A stretch of 64,000 bases of DNA, from the NCBI RefSeq assembly GCF_019973375.1, contig NZ_BPTV01000002.1, forward strand, positions 481,228 through 545,227. Direction: 5' to 3'. The translations under genes were made by a program, and so were the position numbers. The notes below the pieces were generated by a model. It was given only the letters and a program-made list of their open reading frames with translations, had not been told where the DNA came from and searched no databases. Below are positions 50,280-59,279 of the stretch, piece after piece (the stretch's first letter is position 1; each line of letters starts with the position of its first letter). The stretch is from Prevotella lacticifex (GTDB lineage Bacteria > Bacteroidota > Bacteroidia > Bacteroidales > Bacteroidaceae).

Positions 50280-51665
50280 CTAATCAGTGCCATCCGTTAC
50301 CTTGAGCCCAGATTGAGCTTGCTCATTCTGTAGGCGAAGAATCTTTGCTTGAAGCTTTTTAATTCTTCTTTCAAGAGTTTTCTCCTTGCTTTTGGCATAT
50401 ATTGACACGTCATATTCTTTTTTGTTTTTGACCATCGTATAGAAGATTCCCGCCATTTTCTTGCCTGTAGCAACCATTGCCTGTAAATGGCCGCTTCTTG
50501 CCTTGATGTGGCGGAAGTAATCTCCCAACGGTTCGTTTGATCTCCATAGCGCATTGGCGCACTGTCTGAACACCTGTCCCACAGGATTGTTCTTGTTGGG
50601 GACTTTGCTCGAAAGCAGCTTCCCACCGGAGATTTTATTGTTCGGCACCAGATTCGCCCAACTTTCGAAGTGCCTTGCGTCAGGAAATTTCTCCACGAAG
50701 TCCGGCCCAAGTTCCGCAAGCAGCCGAAGTGCGGAGTTCTTACTCATCCCCGGCATGCGCATTACATTGACCCCCCAGGCGTTGTAGGCATACTGCTCTA
50801 TGTCAAAGCTGACATCGTTGTGCAGCTGCTTCTGCTTCTTGCTGCGTTCCATAGCCGCAGCCTTGTCCGCATCCACGCTTGCAGAGTAACGGTTGACCAA
50901 TTCCTCTATCTTTGCCTCGGTGTCCTTGATGAGGTTTTTGTAGTAATGGTACAGGTCATCGCTCTGCTTCATGATGAAGAGGTGGTCCTCGTCCCATGTC
51001 GCCTGGAGGGATGCCTTTATCTCCTCCTTGCTCTTCTTGCACCGCCAGTCTGCCAGCCCCGCAAGCCTCTCGGGGTCACGCTCGCCGTCAAGTATTGCCT
51101 TGATGATTGCCTGGCCGGACTTGCCCAGTATGTCGCTGAAGGCGTTGTCCAGCTTCAGGTTCATCTGCTCCATCTCCTTCTGCAGGTGCAGCACCTCACG
51201 GCTGCATGACTGTATCAGGTTGTCCCTGTGCCTTACCAAGTTCCGAATCTCACGGGTTACATTGTCAGGCTGGAAACAGGCTTTCAACAGACCGTAAGTA
51301 TGGAGCGTCATCAACCAATGGGCGTCAGCCTCGTCGGTCTTCTTGCCCGCATAGTTCTTGGCTTCACGGGGATTTACCAGTATCACATCGAACCCGTCAC
51401 CCTTTAGGACTCGGAACAGGGGAAGCCAGTATACTCCGGTCGACTCCATTACCACCGTGTCTATGCCGCACTTCTTCAGCCATGCGGATATTTCATGCAG
51501 GTCTTTCGTGTACACACCGAACGTGCGGTTGCACTTCTCGTCGCGGTCGCTTGGAACACACACCTGCATTTCCTTTGGGGATACATCTACACCTGCAGCG
51601 TTAAGATGGACAACTTTGAACTCGCGATCCTTGCCGATTCCATTTTTTCTTCTTACCTTTGTCAT
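50280..51665 (-). CDS. IS110-family transposase (IS110-2)
   Basis: 461 residues from the ATG at 51665 (MTKVRRKNGIGKDREFK); an in-frame ATG further upstream would run through the non-coding end. DEDD domain: LNAAGVDVSPKEMQVCV, VVMESTGVYWLPL, NPREAKNYAGKKTDEADAHWL. A long coiled-coil middle (residues 140-330) makes it larger than IS110-1. C-terminal part: MPGMSKNSALRLLAELG, WANLVPNNKISGGK (candidate Ser) and NPVGQVFRQCANALWRSN. It appears intact and unrelated in detail to IS110-1. Confidence 0.95.
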   Translation of the reverse strand: MTKVRRKNGIGKDREFKVVHLNAAGVDVSPKEMQVCVPSDRDEKCNRTFGVYTKDLHEISAWLKKCGIDTVVMESTGVYWLPLFRVLKGDGFDVILVNPREAKNYAGKKTDEADAHWLMTLHTYGLLKACFQPDNVTREIRNLVRHRDNLIQSCSREVLHLQKEMEQMNLKLDNAFSDILGKSGQAIIKAILDGERDPERLAGLADWRCKKSKEEIKASLQATWDEDHLFIMKQSDDLYHYYKNLIKDTEAKIEELVNRYSASVDADKAAAMERSKKQKQLHNDVSFDIEQYAYNAWGVNVMRMPGMSKNSALRLLAELGPDFVEKFPDARHFESWANLVPNNKISGGKLLSSKVPNKNNPVGQVFRQCANALWRSNEPLGDYFRHIKARSGHLQAMVATGKKMAGIFYTMVKNKKEYDVSIYAKSKEKTLERRIKKLQAKILRLQNEQAQSGLKVTDGTD

Positions 51666-51692
51666 CGTGATTGGCTTTTGTTGTAAAACATT

Positions 51693-51830
51693 GCCAGACC
51701 CGACTCCTCTGGACAGAAGTATTCTTCTATAAGGCCTCCTGCGGCACAATCGTTTGTCTACTAGGAGACGGAGCCACGCTGCAAATTAGGGTCTGAGCCC
51801 TACTAAGAAACTGGCTTTAGCTTGTCTGGC
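51693..51830 (-). ncRNA. Putative bridge RNA of IS110-2
   Basis: Upstream of the transposase, minus strand. Outer stem GCCAGAC/GTCTGGC (51824-51830 with 51693-51699). First loop: stem AGCCA/TGGCT (51812-51816 with 51772-51776) around cap hairpin TAGGG-CTCAGA-CCCTA (51787-51802), leaving GTTTCTTAG and ATTTGCAGCG as possible guides. The second loop is less clear. I could not match its guides to defined ends. Confidence 0.5.
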
Positions 51831-51963
51831 GCAACAAAGCTAATCACTTTTTAGTGAAAATCGTAATGTTTGAGCGCTTTTTCAAATGCGTTCGAAGAAC
51901 GCATCCCCCAGTTATATCGTGCCTTTGTTTTAAAGACCTCTAAAAGTTTGCTGCAAAGATAAA

Positions 51964-52165
51964 GTAGGGGTGGGGTTTATCCCCATCCTACCAGCTGCGG
52001 GGTAGCAGCCTTAATTCTTGCCCGACGTTGGTAGGGCTGGGATAAACCCAGCCCCTACGGTGGATACGTGCTACACATTAATTATCAATGTGTTGCACCT
52101 ACGCACTTGCAGGGGCGACCTTTATAGCCGTCCGGTCGGTCGGTAGACCGAATAAGATTATTTGT
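51964..52165. repeat. REP-like repeat, copy 2, right part
   Basis: Resumes with GTAGGGGTGGGGTTTATCCCC and the opposite hairpin GTAGGGCTGGGATAAACCCAG, then a distal ACACATTAATTATCAATGTGT hairpin and GTCCGGTCGGTCGGTAGACCG. From 52166 to 52342 I see no gene or repeat. Confidence 0.8.
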
Positions 52166-52343
52166 CCGCTGCTCGTGGGGCAGGTTATCACGACTGCTGT
52201 GGGAGATTGGACGGAGACATAAAAAGTCATTGTATGGCTGTGAAGAAGAAAAAGTTGTGGGCGCACCTCACGGCGCACCCACAACGCAAACTTAAACAAC
52301 CAATAAAAGAAATAGATTGTATCTATTTGACTTCATCTATTTT

Positions 52344-52610
52344 TTAGCGTATTAACTAAAAGTTCACGGTACTTCGGCAGCGTCCAAAGCTCATCGCTGA
52401 CGACGGGCTCGGACTTGCCGATGTGATTGCCTTTAGCGAATGAACTAAAAGTTCACGGTACTTCGGCAGCGTCCAGAGCTCATCGCTGACGACGGACTCG
52501 GACTTGCCGATGTGATTGGCTTTAGCGTATGAACAGAAGTTCACGGTACTTCGGCAGCGTCCAGAGCTCATCGCTGACGACGAGTTCGAGCTTGTCGATG
52601 TGGTAGCGGA
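52344..52610 (-). repeat. Tandem triplication of the glnN 3' end
   Basis: Three copies of an 88-89-bp unit; GTTCACGGTACTTCGGCAGCG occurs at 52362, 52451 and 52539. The third copy is the real end of glnN. Each unit still encodes VSDELWTLPKYRELL in the glnN sense but after the stop codon. Copies differ at only a few bases, so the event is recent. Confidence 0.92.
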
Positions 52611-54708
52611 TCTTGTCGAGCTTCGGCTCCACGGTGTCGTGGTAAGCGACGGCGCGCTCGCGTGCATCGGCAATCTTGTTGGCTACCTTGCGTGCGTTGA
52701 TGAGGTCGTCGACACCCTTCTCGATGGTCTCGGTGCGCTCAGCGATCTCGCGGATGAGCGCAATGTTGCGGTCGGCGAGCTTGAGAGCTTCGTCCTTACC
52801 GAAGATGTTGACCATGCTCTGGACGTTCTTTGCCAACTGACTCTGATAGTGTGTAGCCACAGGGATGATGTGGTTCATCGACAGGTCGCCGAAGACGCGT
52901 GCCTCAATCTGTATTTTCTTTGTGTAGGTTTCCCATTTCACCTCGTTACGAGCTTCGAGCTCATGACGGTTCATGACCTTCATCGACTCGAACATCTTCA
53001 CTGATGAGTCGTCGAGGTAGCGGTCGAAGATTACCGGGCACGACTTCTCAGTGTCGAGACCGCGGCGCTCAGCCTCGGCCACCCATTCGTCGCTGTAGCC
53101 GTTGCCGTCGAAGTGGATAGGCGCACAGGTCTTGATGTCCTCCTTGACGACGGAGAGGATGGCAGCGAACTTCTCCTCGCCCTTGGCGATGAGTGCGTCG
53201 ACACGCGTCTTGAAGTCGGTAAGTGCCTCAGCAACAGCTGTGTTGAGGACGATCTGTGCGCTGGCGCAGTTGGCCTCAGAGCCTACGGCGCGGAACTCGA
53301 AACGGTTGCCGGTGAAGGCGAATGGGCTTGTGCGGTTACGGTCGGTATTGTCGCGGAGGATATTTGGAATCTCCGGGATGTCGATTTCGACACCTTCCTT
53401 ACCCTTGATGACGAGCGCGTCCTTGTCCGACTCGGTGATATGGTCGAGGACATCGCTGACGGTCTTGCCGAGGAACGAAGAGATGATTGCTGGAGGTGCC
53501 TCGTTGGCGCCTAAGCGATGAGCGTTGCCGGCGTCCATGATGCTGGCCTTGAGGAGTCCGTTGTGGCGGTATACGCCCATGAGCGTCTCGACGATGAATA
53601 CCACGAAGCGGAGGTTGTCGGTAGGAGTCTTGCCTGGACCGTGGAGGAGGATGCCTGTATCGGTGGACAGACTCCAGTTGTTGTGCTTACCCGAGCCGTT
53701 GATGCCGTCGAACGGTTTCTCGTGGAGGAGCACCTCGAAGCCGTGCTTGTGGGCAACCTTCTTCATGAGCGACATGAGCAGCATGTTGTGGTCGACGGCG
53801 AGATTGGTCTCCTCGAAGATTGGTGCGCACTCGAACTGGTTCGGTGCCACCTCGTTATGGCGTGTCTTTACTGGGATGCCGAGTTCGAGAGCCTGGATTT
53901 CGAGGTCTTTCATAAAGGCCTGCACGCGCTCAGGGATGGTAGCAAAATAGTGGTCGTCCATCTGCTGGTCCTTAGCCGACGAGTGGCCCATGAGTGTGCG
54001 TCCGGTGAGACGGAGGTCAGGGCGTGCGGCGTAGAGGGCTGAGTCGACGAGGAAGTACTCCTGCTCCCAACCGAGGTTGGAGATGACCTTCTTCACGTCG
54101 GGATAGAAATAGTGGCAAACGTTCGTTGCAGCCACATTGACGGCGTGGAGGGCGCGGAGCAGCGGAGCCTTGTAGTCGAGGGCCTCGCCGGTGTAGGAGA
54201 TGAAGATTGTAGGGATACAGAGTGTGTCGTCGATGATGAACACCGGTGATGTAGGATCCCATGCCGAGTAGCCGCGGGCCTCGAAAGTGGAGCGGATACC
54301 GCCTGAAGGGAACGAGCTGGCATCAGGTTCCTGCTGGACGAGGAGCTTTCCGGAGAATTCCTCAATCATGCCGCCCTTGCCGTCGTGCTCGATGAAAGAG
54401 TCGTGCTTCTCGGCAGTGCCCTCGGTGAGGGGCTGGAACCAGTGGGTATAGTGGGTGACACCATTCTCGTCGGCCCACTGCTTCATGCCTTTGGCAATCT
54501 CGTCGGCGATGGAGCGGTCGAGCTCGGCACCGTTGTCGATGACGTCGATGAGCTTGTCATAGACTTCGCGTGAGAGATATTTGTACATCTTCGCGCGGTT
54601 GAAAACTTTCTTACCGAAGTACTCTGACGGGCGATCGGTAGGAGTGATTACCTCAACAGGCCTTTTCTCTGAGGCCTTCTCTACAGCTTGAAATCTTAAA
54701 TTTTCCAT
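52522..54708 (-). CDS. glnN: Glutamine synthetase, type III
   Basis: 728 residues, the long GSIII form. I start at the Met of MENLRFQAVEKASEKRP. FNRAKMYKYLS, THYTHWFQPLTEGTAEKHDSF and GKLLVQQEPDASSFPSGG are GSIII signatures; NQFECAPIFEETNLAVDHN, KPFDGINGSGKHNNWSLS and NRTSPFAFTGNRFEFRAVGS form the metal and substrate site. It makes Gln from Glu, ammonia and ATP. It lies 92 nt downstream of dapL on the same strand. Its last codons are the source of a tandem triplication downstream. Confidence 0.97.
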   Translation of the reverse strand: MENLRFQAVEKASEKRPVEVITPTDRPSEYFGKKVFNRAKMYKYLSREVYDKLIDVIDNGAELDRSIADEIAKGMKQWADENGVTHYTHWFQPLTEGTAEKHDSFIEHDGKGGMIEEFSGKLLVQQEPDASSFPSGGIRSTFEARGYSAWDPTSPVFIIDDTLCIPTIFISYTGEALDYKAPLLRALHAVNVAATNVCHYFYPDVKKVISNLGWEQEYFLVDSALYAARPDLRLTGRTLMGHSSAKDQQMDDHYFATIPERVQAFMKDLEIQALELGIPVKTRHNEVAPNQFECAPIFEETNLAVDHNMLLMSLMKKVAHKHGFEVLLHEKPFDGINGSGKHNNWSLSTDTGILLHGPGKTPTDNLRFVVFIVETLMGVYRHNGLLKASIMDAGNAHRLGANEAPPAIISSFLGKTVSDVLDHITESDKDALVIKGKEGVEIDIPEIPNILRDNTDRNRTSPFAFTGNRFEFRAVGSEANCASAQIVLNTAVAEALTDFKTRVDALIAKGEEKFAAILSVVKEDIKTCAPIHFDGNGYSDEWVAEAERRGLDTEKSCPVIFDRYLDDSSVKMFESMKVMNRHELEARNEVKWETYTKKIQIEARVFGDLSMNHIIPVATHYQSQLAKNVQSMVNIFGKDEALKLADRNIALIREIAERTETIEKGVDDLINARKVANKIADARERAVAYHDTVEPKLDKIRYHIDKLELVVSDELWTLPKYRELLFIR

Positions 54709-54800
54709 AATCGTAGGACCCATGCCTGCCGCCCCGTGTGGCGGAACGGCGGCTGAAGGATTATTTTGTTAGGATTTTGTTATCTTGTGTATTGATATTC

Positions 54801-56033
54801 TTACTTTTTCAGCCATTCCTTTATGCGTGCCATGGCCTCTATGCAGTCGTCGCGGTCGCCGAAGGAGGTGAGGCGGACGAAGCCTTCGCCCGACGGTCCG
54901 AAACCAACTCCCGGTGTGCATACGACCTGTGCTCCGTAGAGGAGCTGTTCGAAGAACTGCCACGACGGTGTGTCGCCCGGTGTCTTTACCCACAGATAGG
55001 GGGCATCGGTGCCGCCGTAGACCTCGAATCCGAGGTCGGTGAGGGCCTCGCGCATGATTGACGCGTTCTTCATATAGTATTGTATCGTCTCGGCCACCTG
55101 CTTCTTTCCCTCGGGGGTGTAGATGGCCTCGGCGCCACGCTGCGAGATGTAGCTTGTGCCATTGAACTTCGTCGACTGTCGGCGCAGCCAGTACTGGTTC
55201 AGCGGCAGGCGCTGTCCGTCGACGGTGGTGGCTGTGAGCTCCTTAGGAACGACGGTGTAGCCACAGCGCACACCGGTGAATCCGGCGGTCTTGGAGTAGC
55301 TGTGGAACTCGATGGCCACCTTGCGGGCACCGCGTATCTCGTAGATGGAATGCGGGATGTCGGGGTCCTGGATGTAGGCCTCGTAGGCTGCGTCGTAGAA
55401 GATGATGGAATCGTTGTGGATGGCGTAGTTGACCCACTTGCGCAGTTCCTCCTTGGGGAGCACCATTCCCGTGGGGTTGTTGGGGTAGCAGAGGTAGATC
55501 ATGTCGACGCGGTGGTCGGGAATCTGGGGCACGAACTTATTCTTGTCGGTGCAGGGCATGTAGGTTACGTTGCTCCACTTGCCGTCGGCAAAGACTCCTG
55601 CACGGCCAATCATGACGTTGGAGTCGATGTATACGGGATAGATAGGGTCGGTGACGGCCATGGAGTTGTCCCACCGTACGAGCTCCCCGATGTTTCCCGT
55701 GTCCGATTTTGCACCGTCGTTGACGAATATTTCGTCGGGGTCGAGGTGCACGCCACGGGGTAGGAAGTCGTTCTTTACGATAGCCTCCCGAAGCCAGATG
55801 TATCCCTGTTCGGGACCATAGCCATGGAAGGTCTCCTTATGGGCCATATCGTCGACGGCCTTGTGCATAGCGTCGATGACGGCGGGGCAGAGGGGCTGCG
55901 TGACATCGCCGATGCCGAGGCTGATGACGTTGGCCTTGGGGTGCATGGCCTTGTAGGCGTTGACCTTCTTGGCAATGTCGGCGAAGAGGTAGTTCTTCTG
56001 CAATTTAAGGAAGTGTTCGTTAATTAATGCCAT
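54801..56033 (-). CDS. dapL: LL-diaminopimelate aminotransferase
   Basis: 410 residues, class I/II PLP aminotransferase. MALINEHFLKLQKNYLFADIAKKV and LGIGDVTQPLCPAVIDAM are typical of DapL. FHGYGPEQGY, FVNDGAKSDTGNI, YPNNPTGMVLPKEEL and SYSKTAGFTGVRCGY (PLP Lys) are visible. It converts tetrahydrodipicolinate to LL-DAP in one step. It follows dapF by 148 nt on the same strand, so the two last DAP steps are together. Confidence 0.97.
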   Translation of the reverse strand: MALINEHFLKLQKNYLFADIAKKVNAYKAMHPKANVISLGIGDVTQPLCPAVIDAMHKAVDDMAHKETFHGYGPEQGYIWLREAIVKNDFLPRGVHLDPDEIFVNDGAKSDTGNIGELVRWDNSMAVTDPIYPVYIDSNVMIGRAGVFADGKWSNVTYMPCTDKNKFVPQIPDHRVDMIYLCYPNNPTGMVLPKEELRKWVNYAIHNDSIIFYDAAYEAYIQDPDIPHSIYEIRGARKVAIEFHSYSKTAGFTGVRCGYTVVPKELTATTVDGQRLPLNQYWLRRQSTKFNGTSYISQRGAEAIYTPEGKKQVAETIQYYMKNASIMREALTDLGFEVYGGTDAPYLWVKTPGDTPSWQFFEQLLYGAQVVCTPGVGFGPSGEGFVRLTSFGDRDDCIEAMARIKEWLKK

Positions 56034-56181
56034 AATCTTCTTTTATTTTCCGCTCCGGCCCTCACTTCCGGTATCGGACAGGAGCGAAGCGTTGTTTAAA
56101 TCTTTTTCTTCTTATAAACCAAACGAGCGGCACCGTTCAACAGCTTGTGTCGGGGTGTCGCGCGTGTCCCCGGCATTGTTG

Positions 56182-57006
56182 TCAGGGCAGATCGACGGTG
56201 CCCTCGAAGGCGAAGGCAGCCGGACCGGTCATGTATATGTGGTTGTCGGAGCGCCACTCGATGGTGAGCGTCCCGCCGTCCATCACTATCTCGACGGGCT
56301 TTGAGCGGTCGGCGCGTCCGGTGGTGATGGCGGCTACGGCTGTGGCGCAGGCTCCTGTGCCGCAGGCCATGGTTATTCCGCTGCCGCGTTCCCACACCCT
56401 CGTGCGGAAGGTGTTTGGTGCCGTGGCAACGGCAAACTCGATATTGCATCGTTGTGGGAATGCCTTGTCGTGCTCTAAGGCGCTGCCACGCTCGGTGAGC
56501 ACGGGCGTTGTGGGCACCTCATCGGCAAAGATGACGAAATGGGGATTACCCATCGAGACGAAAGTGCCGTCGGTGCGGGTGCCGTCGTACTGCTCCGCGA
56601 CGTCGAGGCGGGGCTCAAGCATATCGACGGTGACGCTGTCGACGCGACGGCTGTCGTCGGTGTTTAGGTGGAGATTGAGTACCTTTATGCCGCTCGCTGT
56701 CTCGAGACGGATGCTCGTCTTCGTGGTAAGCCCCTTCTCGTAGAGGTACTTGCCAATGCAGCGGCTGGCGTTGCCGCACATCATGGCCTCCGAACCGTCG
56801 GCGTTGAAGATGCGCATGCGGTAGTCGGCATCAGCGGTCGTAGGACGGCAGATGAGCACGAGACCGTCGCTGCCGATACCGAAATGTGGACGGCTCCACT
56901 GGCGGCTCGCCTCTGAGGGGTCGGGAATGCTATATAATAATGTATTTACATAAATGTAATCATTACCAGCACCATGCATCTTTGTGAAAGCTACGGCCTT
57001 TGTCAT
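56182..57006 (-). CDS. dapF: Diaminopimelate epimerase
   Basis: 274 residues. [14 protein letters not shown] at the start, catalytic Cys in [16 protein letters not shown] and in [16 protein letters not shown]. It turns LL-DAP into meso-DAP for peptidoglycan and lysine. First gene of a minus-strand group with dapL and glnN. Confidence 0.97.
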   Translation of the reverse strand: MTKAVAFTKMHGAGNDYIYVNTLLYSIPDPSEASRQWSRPHFGIGSDGLVLICRPTTADADYRMRIFNADGSEAMMCGNASRCIGKYLYEKGLTTKTSIRLETASGIKVLNLHLNTDDSRRVDSVTVDMLEPRLDVAEQYDGTRTDGTFVSMGNPHFVIFADEVPTTPVLTERGSALEHDKAFPQRCNIEFAVATAPNTFRTRVWERGSGITMACGTGACATAVAAITTGRADRSKPVEIVMDGGTLTIEWRSDNHIYMTGPAAFAFEGTVDLP

Positions 57007-57055
57007 TTTGTCTGTCTTAATTGCGTAATCTATTTCTTTTTGTTTTATTTCGGTT

Positions 57056-57064
57056 ACAAAGTTA
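57056..57064 (-). promoter_or_regulatory. -7 box of dapF-dapL-glnN
   Basis: Minus-strand TAACTTTGT, 50 nt before the dapF start. Confidence 0.65.
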
Positions 57065-57264
57065 CTGCCTTTTGTTCAAACAGAATAATATTTACCGACA
57101 TTATTATTCTACTTTTTGAGTCTTTATTTCATTTTAACAGATTTTTGGGAAAAATGTGTTGAAACTGTAAGCAAACGAGTTTCGTAACCTTACAGGTTGA
57201 TACTCAATATAAAATTCTACTTACAAACTGCATAATTTATTGTCAGTACAATATCAAAATGTTG

Positions 57265-57273
57265 TACTTTTGC
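57265..57273 (+). promoter_or_regulatory. -7 box of glnK-amt
   Basis: TACTTTTGC with TTG at 57240-57242 near the -33 position. Leader of about 65 nt. Confidence 0.7.
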
Positions 57274-57347
57274 AGCATGAAGTTTACAAAACGTCATAAG
57301 AAATAGATTTGATTTACATTATTAACACTTAAAAGAGAGAGGTAAAC

Positions 57348-57704
57348 ATGAAGAAGATTGAAGCAATTATCCGCAAGACCAAGTTTGAGGAGGTCAAGGA
57401 AGCGCTCCTTCGTGCCGACATCGAATGGTTCTCCTACTTCAACTGCAGAGGAGAGGGCAAGATGCGTCAGGCCAGAATCTATCGTGGTGTGGCTTACGAC
57501 ACGAGCAGTATTGAGCGAATGATGTTGAATATCGTTGTCCGCGACAAGAACGTCGAGAAGACCGTGAAGGCCATCCAGGACGCTGCCCGCACGGGTGAGA
57601 TTGGCGACGGCCGCATATTCATCATCCCCGTCGAGGACACTGTCCGCATCCGCACCGGCGAGCGCGGCGACATAGCGCTGTACAACGCTGAGCAGGAGAA
57701 ATAA
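57348..57704 (+). CDS. glnK: P-II nitrogen regulatory protein
   Basis: 118 residues, whole P-II fold: MKKIEAIIRKTKFEEVKEALL, T-loop RGEGKMRQARIYRGVAYD and GDGRIFIIPVEDTVRIRTGERG. Both tyrosines of the T-loop are present (Tyr45, and Tyr50 at the uridylylation position). Its gene precedes amt by 144 nt, the classic glnK-amtB order, so it probably gates the ammonium channel and signals nitrogen status through 2-oxoglutarate and ATP/ADP binding. Confidence 0.96.
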   Translation: MKKIEAIIRKTKFEEVKEALLRADIEWFSYFNCRGEGKMRQARIYRGVAYDTSSIERMMLNIVVRDKNVEKTVKAIQDAARTGEIGDGRIFIIPVEDTVRIRTGERGDIALYNAEQEK

Positions 57705-57848
57705 CAGGACTGTAGGCCCGGCAATCTCGTCAGGTCATCAGAAATAGAGAAAGGATAACAATAACACAAACAACCAGACCTGCCCCGCAGACTTTCCGCT
57801 ACACCTCAGGATGGACAGGGAAAAGGTCGGAATATAACACAAAACGCT

Positions 57849-59117
57849 ATGACAGTTCAAGATTTAAGCATTTCCGTCGATACCGTATGGATGCTGTTGG
57901 CAGCCATGCTCGTATTCTTCATGCAACCGGGATTCGCCTATTGCGAGGCAGGATTCACCCGGCGTAAAAACACCACAAACATACTCTTTAAGAACTTCGG
58001 CGACTTCATGATTGGTTCGGTGCTGTTCTGGTTCGTAGGCTTCGGATTCATGTTCGGCTCTGACGGTCAGGGATTTATAGGAATGCCGAACTTCGGCGAC
58101 CTGTCGTTCTACCATAACGCCAACGGTCTGCCTACAGAGGGTTTCCTGATGTTCGAGACAGTGTTCTGCGCTACCGCAGCCACCATCGTTTCGGGAGCTA
58201 TGGCTGAGCGCACAAAGTTCGACATGTATGTCATCTACTCGCTCTTTATCTCACTCATCATCTACCCTGTCGAGGGCCACTGGACATGGGGCGGCGGCTG
58301 GCTGATGAACTCGGCTGAGGGCAGCTTCATGATGAACACCTTCGGTCATGCGTTCCACGACTTCGCCGGTTCCACCGTTGTCCACTCTGTCGGTGGTGTG
58401 TTGGCCTTCATCGGTGCCATCTTCCTTGGTCCGCGTCTCGGCAAGTACGGTAAGGACGGCAAGAGCCGCGCCATCCCCGGTCACAGCCTCACCTTGGCTT
58501 CGCTCGGCGTGTTCATCCTCTGGTTCGGATGGTTCGGTTTCAACCCCGGCTCGCAGCTCGCAGCCAGCGGTCAGGTGAACCGCGAGGCTATCAGCCACGT
58601 ATTCCTGACAACGAATATGGCAGCCGTCTGCGGAGGTCTGGCCACAATGTTCCTCACATGGATCAAGTACGGTAAGCCTTCGTTCTCATTGACACTGAAC
58701 GGTATCCTCGCCGGACTCGTAGGTATCACAGCCGGTTGCGACGCCGTATCGGTAGTGGGGTCTGTAATCATCGGCGTTTGCTGCGGTATCGCTCTTCCGT
58801 TCGCCGTTGAGTTCATCGACAAGAAACTGCATGTCGACGACCCTGTGGGCGCAAGCTCTGTGCACTGGGTGAATGGTGTTCTCGGTACCCTGCTGACCGG
58901 TCTGCTCTCGACCTCTGAGGGCGCTTTCTACGGTCACGGCTTCGGATTCTTCGGAGCACAGGCTTTCGGTGTCCTCTGCGTTGACGCCTGGGCAGCAGCC
59001 TGCGGTATCGTTCTCTTCTGGACCATCAAGCACACTGCCGGTCTGCGTGTTGACAAGCGCATTGAGGAAGAGGGTCTCGACATCTACGAACACGGCGAAA
59101 GCTGCTACGTAGACTAA
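57849..59117 (+). CDS. amt: Ammonium transporter
   Basis: 422 residues, eleven helices. Family motifs: FFMQPGFAYCEAGFTRRKNTTNIL, DFAGSTVVHSVGGVLAF with the first pore His, LWFGWFGFNPGS, and SVHWVNGVLGTLLTGLLS with the second pore His. It conducts ammonia across the inner membrane and is blocked by GlnK. The C-terminal tail VDKRIEEEGLDIYEHGESCY is the conserved regulatory tail. Confidence 0.97.
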   Translation: MTVQDLSISVDTVWMLLAAMLVFFMQPGFAYCEAGFTRRKNTTNILFKNFGDFMIGSVLFWFVGFGFMFGSDGQGFIGMPNFGDLSFYHNANGLPTEGFLMFETVFCATAATIVSGAMAERTKFDMYVIYSLFISLIIYPVEGHWTWGGGWLMNSAEGSFMMNTFGHAFHDFAGSTVVHSVGGVLAFIGAIFLGPRLGKYGKDGKSRAIPGHSLTLASLGVFILWFGWFGFNPGSQLAASGQVNREAISHVFLTTNMAAVCGGLATMFLTWIKYGKPSFSLTLNGILAGLVGITAGCDAVSVVGSVIIGVCCGIALPFAVEFIDKKLHVDDPVGASSVHWVNGVLGTLLTGLLSTSEGAFYGHGFGFFGAQAFGVLCVDAWAAACGIVLFWTIKHTAGLRVDKRIEEEGLDIYEHGESCYVD

Positions 59118-59279
59118 CCACCAAAGGAGTCTTTCCCTCCCTGCACCGCAGCTGTGGGGGAAGGCTCTAAAAAGTAATTTTACGTCCGTCGGCCGGTTCA
59201 TTACTGCAAGAAACAGGTCCAGGACGGGGGAAGAAAGATTTACACACAAGGTAACAACAACACAAAAAACAGTACGAAT

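Larger units (their letters stand above)
50223..51960 (-). mobile_element. Second IS110-family element (IS110-2), limits approximate
   Basis: Contains the 461-codon transposase and a structured 5' region. The right limit lies between 50223 and 50279 and the left limit between about 51831 and 51960; IS110 elements lack inverted repeats and target duplications, so exact ends cannot be read directly. Confidence 0.55.
48841..51963 (-). mobile_element. IS110-family insertion (IS110-1) with IS110-2 inside or beside its left end
   Basis: The boundaries are where the REP-like repeat is broken and resumes. IS110-1 transposase is at 48925-50019 and its putative bridge RNA at 50047-50207. The guides of that RNA match both outer ends (TAGGAAG near 48841 and ACTTTAT near 51963) and both flanks, so the whole segment is best read as IS110-1 with IS110-2 inserted near its left end. 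A tandem arrangement is the alternative. Confidence 0.75.
57007..57347. other. Divergent control region between dapF and glnK
   Basis: 341 bp, AT-rich, no gene. Two outward promoters: minus-strand TAACTTTGT at 57056-57064 for dapF and TACTTTTGC at 57265-57273 for glnK. No clear operator seen. Confidence 0.65.

Noticed and set aside
52344..52610. CRISPR array
   Set aside because: Only three adjoining 88-bp units with no unique spacers; they are copies of the glnN end.
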